From Sphingomonas sp. (GTDB lineage: Bacteria; Pseudomonadota; Alphaproteobacteria; Sphingomonadales; Sphingomonadaceae), in NCBI GenBank assembly GCA_021732445.1, contig JAKFUZ010000021.1, positions 1 to 46,811 on the forward strand: 46,811 bases of DNA. Direction: 5' to 3'. Position numbers and translations under genes: made by a program. The notes under the pieces were generated by a model. The model did no database searches. It saw only the letters and a list, made by a program, of their open reading frames with translations, and had not been told where the DNA came from. Of this stretch, positions 43,193 through 46,811 are shown piece after piece (position 1 is the first letter of the stretch; each line of letters opens with the position of its first letter).

Positions 43193-46138
43193 CTACATCT
43201 CAGGCGACAACGTCAGGGACGAGACAATCGAGCGGATGGCGCCGGCATTTTCGCCAGACTGCGAATATAGGCGGTCCTGCTGACATTTGGTGCGGAGCCA
43301 CAGCCGGGCCTGATTGCGTTTTGCTTCGAGATAAGCGTTCCGCTGATCCCATCCCCCGGCAAATACCGACCGAAATTCGCGACCAATCGTGCGCGCTTGG
43401 GTGGCATCTGCCAAAAGGCGATCCTCATCGTGGTGCTCAAGATCGACAATTTCCGCCTGGCAGGCCCTGTGCGCCACGAGGTGACGCAACACGGGCAGCC
43501 GCCCTGAACTTTGGTAAATCTCGCCAAGAAAGATGATTTCTGCAGCCAGCGGGTCGCGCTTGAGCATGCAGCGGACGGCCTGATACAGAAAAAAATCACC
43601 CTCAAGCAGGTAAAACTCGCCGATGCCATAATGTTTTCGCGCAGGATCGACAGGGTTTACGATTGGTTCATCAATCACGAAAAAATCGGTGAGCTTATGT
43701 CCTGATCTCGCAATGCAATCACCCAATGCGAGGAATCGTTCCATTGGCCGCGCTAACCCGGCCACTTTCGAAAACTCCAATCGGGTGCCCCGGCGGGTGG
43801 CAACCGCTTCAAGCTGACCTTGCAGGTCGCGCTCTCTGTAGGAAATCATGTCGACGATGTTGATATAATCATTGCTATTGGCGAAGCTGCGATGATCGCG
43901 CCAGCCTTTTTCGACCACGTTTTCACGCCGCGCCCAATCAGAGGATATGCGCTCGATGACGGCATTGTCGTCAAGATCTGCCCGGCCTAGCTGGCAACCT
44001 TGATGATAAAGCCGTACCTGAGGCGCAAATTCGAGACTATGGCCGTCATCAACTAGCTGACCAAGGAGGCGCAGCGACTCCGTTACTATTGATTTTTTAT
44101 TACGTTCATCGATTTTTGTATTGACGAGTACTGTGCCGTATTTCGCCAGATCGTGAAGGTCGGGTTCACGCTTCAAGATGGACCGGACACCGGCATAAAT
44201 CTGTTCGAGCCGGTTCGCGTATATCAGATCAACGACATCATAATGTGTGCGCCAATATTGTAGCGCGAGAACGACCGGTTTCTCATTGCCAAACACCGAG
44301 GGCTGCTTGGCCTGTGCCTGACGGATGGCAGCGACTCGTTGCGCGCTAAATGGCGTATTGTCGGGTGCGGTCGGCTGATCCTTCCGAAAATGGCCAATCC
44401 GCGCGTGAAAATGTTCCGCGGGCAGCGACAGCAAAACGCTTGCGCATAGTTTGTTGACATCTAGAAAGTTGGCCAGGCCCGAGTCCGCAGCCAGTATATG
44501 CGGTCTTTCCGCGAGTACTGGCATTTCGTCGTTCATGGAATGCGCCTTACCATAGCTGGTGACGCGGTCGCATGCGGCACTATAATCACCTTCGTCGCGC
44601 AGATGAGCAATAATCTGCGGCAGATCGTGATCATCGGCGAAAATCGCAAATGATCGCAAATCAAGAAACGGGTTGTGAGGAGGAACAATCACCGGACGCC
44701 CAAAATTCATCACGAACCGCGCAGTCCCGCTATTGTTCCAGTGATCATAATCCTGCTGCGGGAGATAATAGAAATCGGCTTCGTTCAGCCGTTCCGCCAA
44801 CTCAGAGTCTTCGACCCAGCCTGTGCCGAGATCGCACCGAATCGCCTTTTTCTCGAGGATCGTACGCAGGTTTGATACCTGACTGTCACTGCTTGTCGCC
44901 ACCGACCCCACGAGCTTGGCCTTGGCGCGCTCCGCCGCTGTAAACAGCGCATCGAAGTTCTTGCCGCCCCATTGGAAAAATCCGAAAAACCCGATGGTCG
45001 GCAGATCGCGACCGTGCGGTGTGCTGGCCGGCGGTTGGGGGCAGTCGATCGGTTGCATACCGTGCTCAACGCGCGGAATGTTGAAAGTACTGGCCGCCGC
45101 CTCGATCGTCGTCATCGCAGGGATTGGGTATTCGAGCGCCATTTGCTGACGCGGGAACATCACCGTGTTGTCCCGATCAACCAAAGAATGCAAAAAGAGG
45201 ATGGGCCGCAAATTGTGGCTTTGGAAGTATCTCCGCAGGGTAGTGAGCAGATCAGCAGTCGCTTCGCCTTCTGAAAGTTCCGGGTTGTAACCGTCAAACA
45301 GGCCGGGCCCATGATTTACAATTAAGACTGCATCGCGCAATTGATTGTCATCAAAATGAACAAGGTCGCGGGTGCTGCGTATCCGGTGGGTTGTTAAACC
45401 AGAATTTTCAATCGAATTGGCAAGGTAGCGAGAATGTTCACCGATCCCGCAGCGCTTGAAGAAGCTGGGGCAAAGCACGAATGCGGCGCTTGGTTTCGTT
45501 GTCGCAAAAGTAGCAAGAATGTCACGGCCCTGCTTGAAACCATAGAGCGCGAAATGCTGCTCGGCAGTATCCACCAACCCCATGGCGATTAGCGCCTGAA
45601 CGTCAGGAAAAATGTCAGCATAGTTTGCCGGCATCGGAATGTCGCCGGTAAGCATTCGGTCTTCTGCTCTAGTGAAGGCTTCGTCGTCGTCTTGCCTCGA
45701 TCCGCTGAGCCGGTTCAGGGCCGACCGTGTCCAGCCTAAGTGTCGTAATTCCTGAAGTATTGACGTTTTGGAGGGATCAAGGCGAAATCCTTCAAGATAG
45801 CAGTCAACCGCGGCCTTTAGGTTTCCTTGAACCTTGACGATGTGGCCGAGTTGCAGCCTTGCCTCGGCGTCCTGAGGGTTAAGCTCGACCGCTTGCCGAT
45901 AGGCAGCTTCGGCATCGCGCAGACGGCCGCTTTCCTTCAGGGCGTGGCCGTATTGAATCCAGATGGGTTGATTGCGTGGATTGAAATCGAGCGCACATTT
46001 ATAGTGGCCAGCGGCTTTTGGCCAGTCGCGGGCCTCCCGCATGGCATCGCCAAGTGCAACAGGATTACGTTTGTTCCGCGAGACATAAGATTTCAAGCGG
46101 GCGGCCCAGCCCTTTGGTGGCAGCGCATCGACAGTCAA
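43193..46138 (-). CDS. TPR-glycosyltransferase multidomain protein
   Basis: 981 residues. Residues about 25-135 contain TPR repeats (AGHYKCALDFNPRNQPIWIQ; YRQAVELNPQDAEARLQLGH; LEGFRLDPSKTS). About 215-560 is a GT-B glycosyltransferase-like region (FFKRCGIGEHSRYLANSIEN; IGFFGFFQWGGKNFDALF; WNNSGTARFVMNFGRPVIVP). The C-terminal 330 residues contain two DUF4214-like units (RLEQIYAGVRSILKREPDLH; FFLYQAVRCMLKRDPLAAEI). This fits a protein for surface polysaccharide or protein glycosylation. The start is a TTG with GGAG seven bases upstream. It is flanked by insertion sequences and has a lower GC content and more A/T-ending codons than the Mla operon, suggesting acquisition by transfer. Acceptor and donor are unknown. 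Confidence 0.8.
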   Translation of the reverse strand: MTVDALPPKGWAARLKSYVSRNKRNPVALGDAMREARDWPKAAGHYKCALDFNPRNQPIWIQYGHALKESGRLRDAEAAYRQAVELNPQDAEARLQLGHIVKVQGNLKAAVDCYLEGFRLDPSKTSILQELRHLGWTRSALNRLSGSRQDDDEAFTRAEDRMLTGDIPMPANYADIFPDVQALIAMGLVDTAEQHFALYGFKQGRDILATFATTKPSAAFVLCPSFFKRCGIGEHSRYLANSIENSGLTTHRIRSTRDLVHFDDNQLRDAVLIVNHGPGLFDGYNPELSEGEATADLLTTLRRYFQSHNLRPILFLHSLVDRDNTVMFPRQQMALEYPIPAMTTIEAAASTFNIPRVEHGMQPIDCPQPPASTPHGRDLPTIGFFGFFQWGGKNFDALFTAAERAKAKLVGSVATSSDSQVSNLRTILEKKAIRCDLGTGWVEDSELAERLNEADFYYLPQQDYDHWNNSGTARFVMNFGRPVIVPPHNPFLDLRSFAIFADDHDLPQIIAHLRDEGDYSAACDRVTSYGKAHSMNDEMPVLAERPHILAADSGLANFLDVNKLCASVLLSLPAEHFHARIGHFRKDQPTAPDNTPFSAQRVAAIRQAQAKQPSVFGNEKPVVLALQYWRTHYDVVDLIYANRLEQIYAGVRSILKREPDLHDLAKYGTVLVNTKIDERNKKSIVTESLRLLGQLVDDGHSLEFAPQVRLYHQGCQLGRADLDDNAVIERISSDWARRENVVEKGWRDHRSFANSNDYINIVDMISYRERDLQGQLEAVATRRGTRLEFSKVAGLARPMERFLALGDCIARSGHKLTDFFVIDEPIVNPVDPARKHYGIGEFYLLEGDFFLYQAVRCMLKRDPLAAEIIFLGEIYQSSGRLPVLRHLVAHRACQAEIVDLEHHDEDRLLADATQARTIGREFRSVFAGGWDQRNAYLEAKRNQARLWLRTKCQQDRLYSQSGENAGAIRSIVSSLTLSPEM

Positions 46139-46683
46139 TTACGGACTCCGTGGATCATTTACCCGCTCCGGCTGAGCGGTCCGCGCTGACAGTTAGTGCA
46201 TTGTTGCCGCCGTTGCCATTACCCCCTGAGGGTAGCGCGACGCAGCATCGGCACTTTGCATTGAGGGCGCGCCACACGGACAAGTGCCTGCTCGCGGACC
46301 GCAGTCCGGCCGTCGAGCGGCGCGTTTTGGCGGAATAGCGCGGACGTCGGGGCGCCGCCGGAACATCATGGCCCATCTCCTGAGGCCCGGCGGCGTCGGA
46401 GGGGAACGCGGTTGTGCCGTCGTCGGCGCCGATAGCTCGTGGGTGTAATCGTGTTGCAGCGTCCCGACATGGTGCTGCTGTTTCTGTGTATCGGCGATCT
46501 GGCAACGACGCGGAACCAATGTCACTATGGCAGGATTTACACGGTGCTGCGAAGGAAGGAGCGCCGATCGATCATGCTATTGCCGCGACTAAGTGAACTG
46601 CCCAATGAATGCAGGATACGCACCTTCGGTCTGAACGCGACACGGGCAAATGCGCCATAGTATGAAATGATGGACGAAACACC
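46139..46683. other. Gap between the glycosyltransferase and the IS5-type element
   Basis: 545 bp. Short ORFs on both strands lack domains and ribosome binding sites. I see no gene, terminator or repeat worth naming; it is probably decayed sequence. Confidence 0.4.
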
Positions 46684-46811
46684 CTAGGCCGTGTTGACAA
46701 AAGACTTTAGCCATAGGCGTGTGGCAGCGAGATTGAGGAAGCTTTCGAAGGAGAGGGCGGTCTTGTCGTAGCGGGTGGCGATACGGCGCTGTTGCTTGAG
46801 TTTGCCGAACA
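46684..46811 (-). CDS. IS5-family (IS427-like) transposase, C-terminal end
   Basis: Read from the window edge, the minus strand encodes FGKLKQQRRIATRYDKTALS, then FESFLNLAATRLWLKSFVNT and A-stop, the characteristic C-terminus of IS5/IS427 transposases, with the RRIATRYDKT segment around the catalytic Glu helix. The element end reads GCCGTGTTGACAAAAG from 46688, next to CTAG at 46684-46687, the usual YTAR target. The stop codon is completed by the target sequence. The rest lies beyond the window. Confidence 0.9.
   Translation of the reverse strand, partial: FGKLKQQRRIATRYDKTALSFESFLNLAATRLWLKSFVNTA

Noticed and set aside
46439..46660. 73-codon ORF before the IS5-type end
   Set aside because: No family resemblance, no ribosome binding site, odd composition.

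Overview
The window reads as a high-GC alphaproteobacterial chromosome, most likely a sphingomonad (Sphingomonadales). The evidence is the pair of TonB-dependent receptor genes, the Ti-type traA/traG/traF set mixed with DUF736, DUF2285, DUF932 and ParB-like genes that sphingomonad integrative elements carry, and the overall protein style. All identifications come from reading the sequence; no database search was run.

Layout. 1-4040: the 5' end of an IS66-type element abuts a truncated TonB-dependent receptor gene, followed by a translationally coupled S1/P1 nuclease and PhoD phosphatase pair (probable scavenging of phosphate from nucleic acids and phosphodiesters). About 4140-29250: a mobile island, nearly all on the minus strand. 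Its left half holds the transfer genes (coupling protein traG, relaxase traA, a Ti-like oriT, two small divergent traC/traD-type genes, a lytic transglycosylase, TraF peptidase, an excisionase-like HTH protein, a regulator broken by a frameshift, DUF736, a small membrane protein and a 54-residue acidic protein). Its middle holds cargo: a 1265-residue SIR2-domain protein that looks like a single-gene anti-phage NADase, and an aldo/keto reductase, aldo/keto reductase, SDR and carboxymuconolactone decarboxylase cluster with a divergent LysR regulator. Its right half is the maintenance block: DUF2493, Toprim protein, ParB-like protein and DUF932. No integrase and no mating-pair-formation (trb) genes are present, so in this window the island looks mobilizable rather than self-transmissible. 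A tRNA-Thr(GGT) gene lies just beyond its right side.

29755-38150: the tRNA, a 49-residue conserved small protein, a cupin gene remnant, and a disaccharide-utilization locus: LacI regulator, GH65 phosphorylase fused to beta-phosphoglucomutase, TonB-dependent receptor and MFS transporter. Two tandem LacI-type operators overlap a perfect TTGACA -35 box. The logic is outer-membrane uptake, inner-membrane import, phosphorolysis to glucose plus beta-glucose 1-phosphate, and isomerization to glucose 6-phosphate on one polypeptide.

38201-42477: an Mla/Mce-type lipid transport operon (STAS-MlaE fusion, MlaF ATPase, MlaD, PqiC-like lipoprotein) with a divergent HAD-family phosphatase. 42478-46811: an IS630 remnant carrying a 44-bp nested insertion, a 981-residue TPR-glycosyltransferase, about 540 bp without a gene, and the 3' end of an IS5-family (IS427-like) element inserted at CTAG.

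The signals most worth following are the SIR2 protein, a structured leader shared by three island genes, and several long perfect inverted repeats in the island's non-coding stretches.
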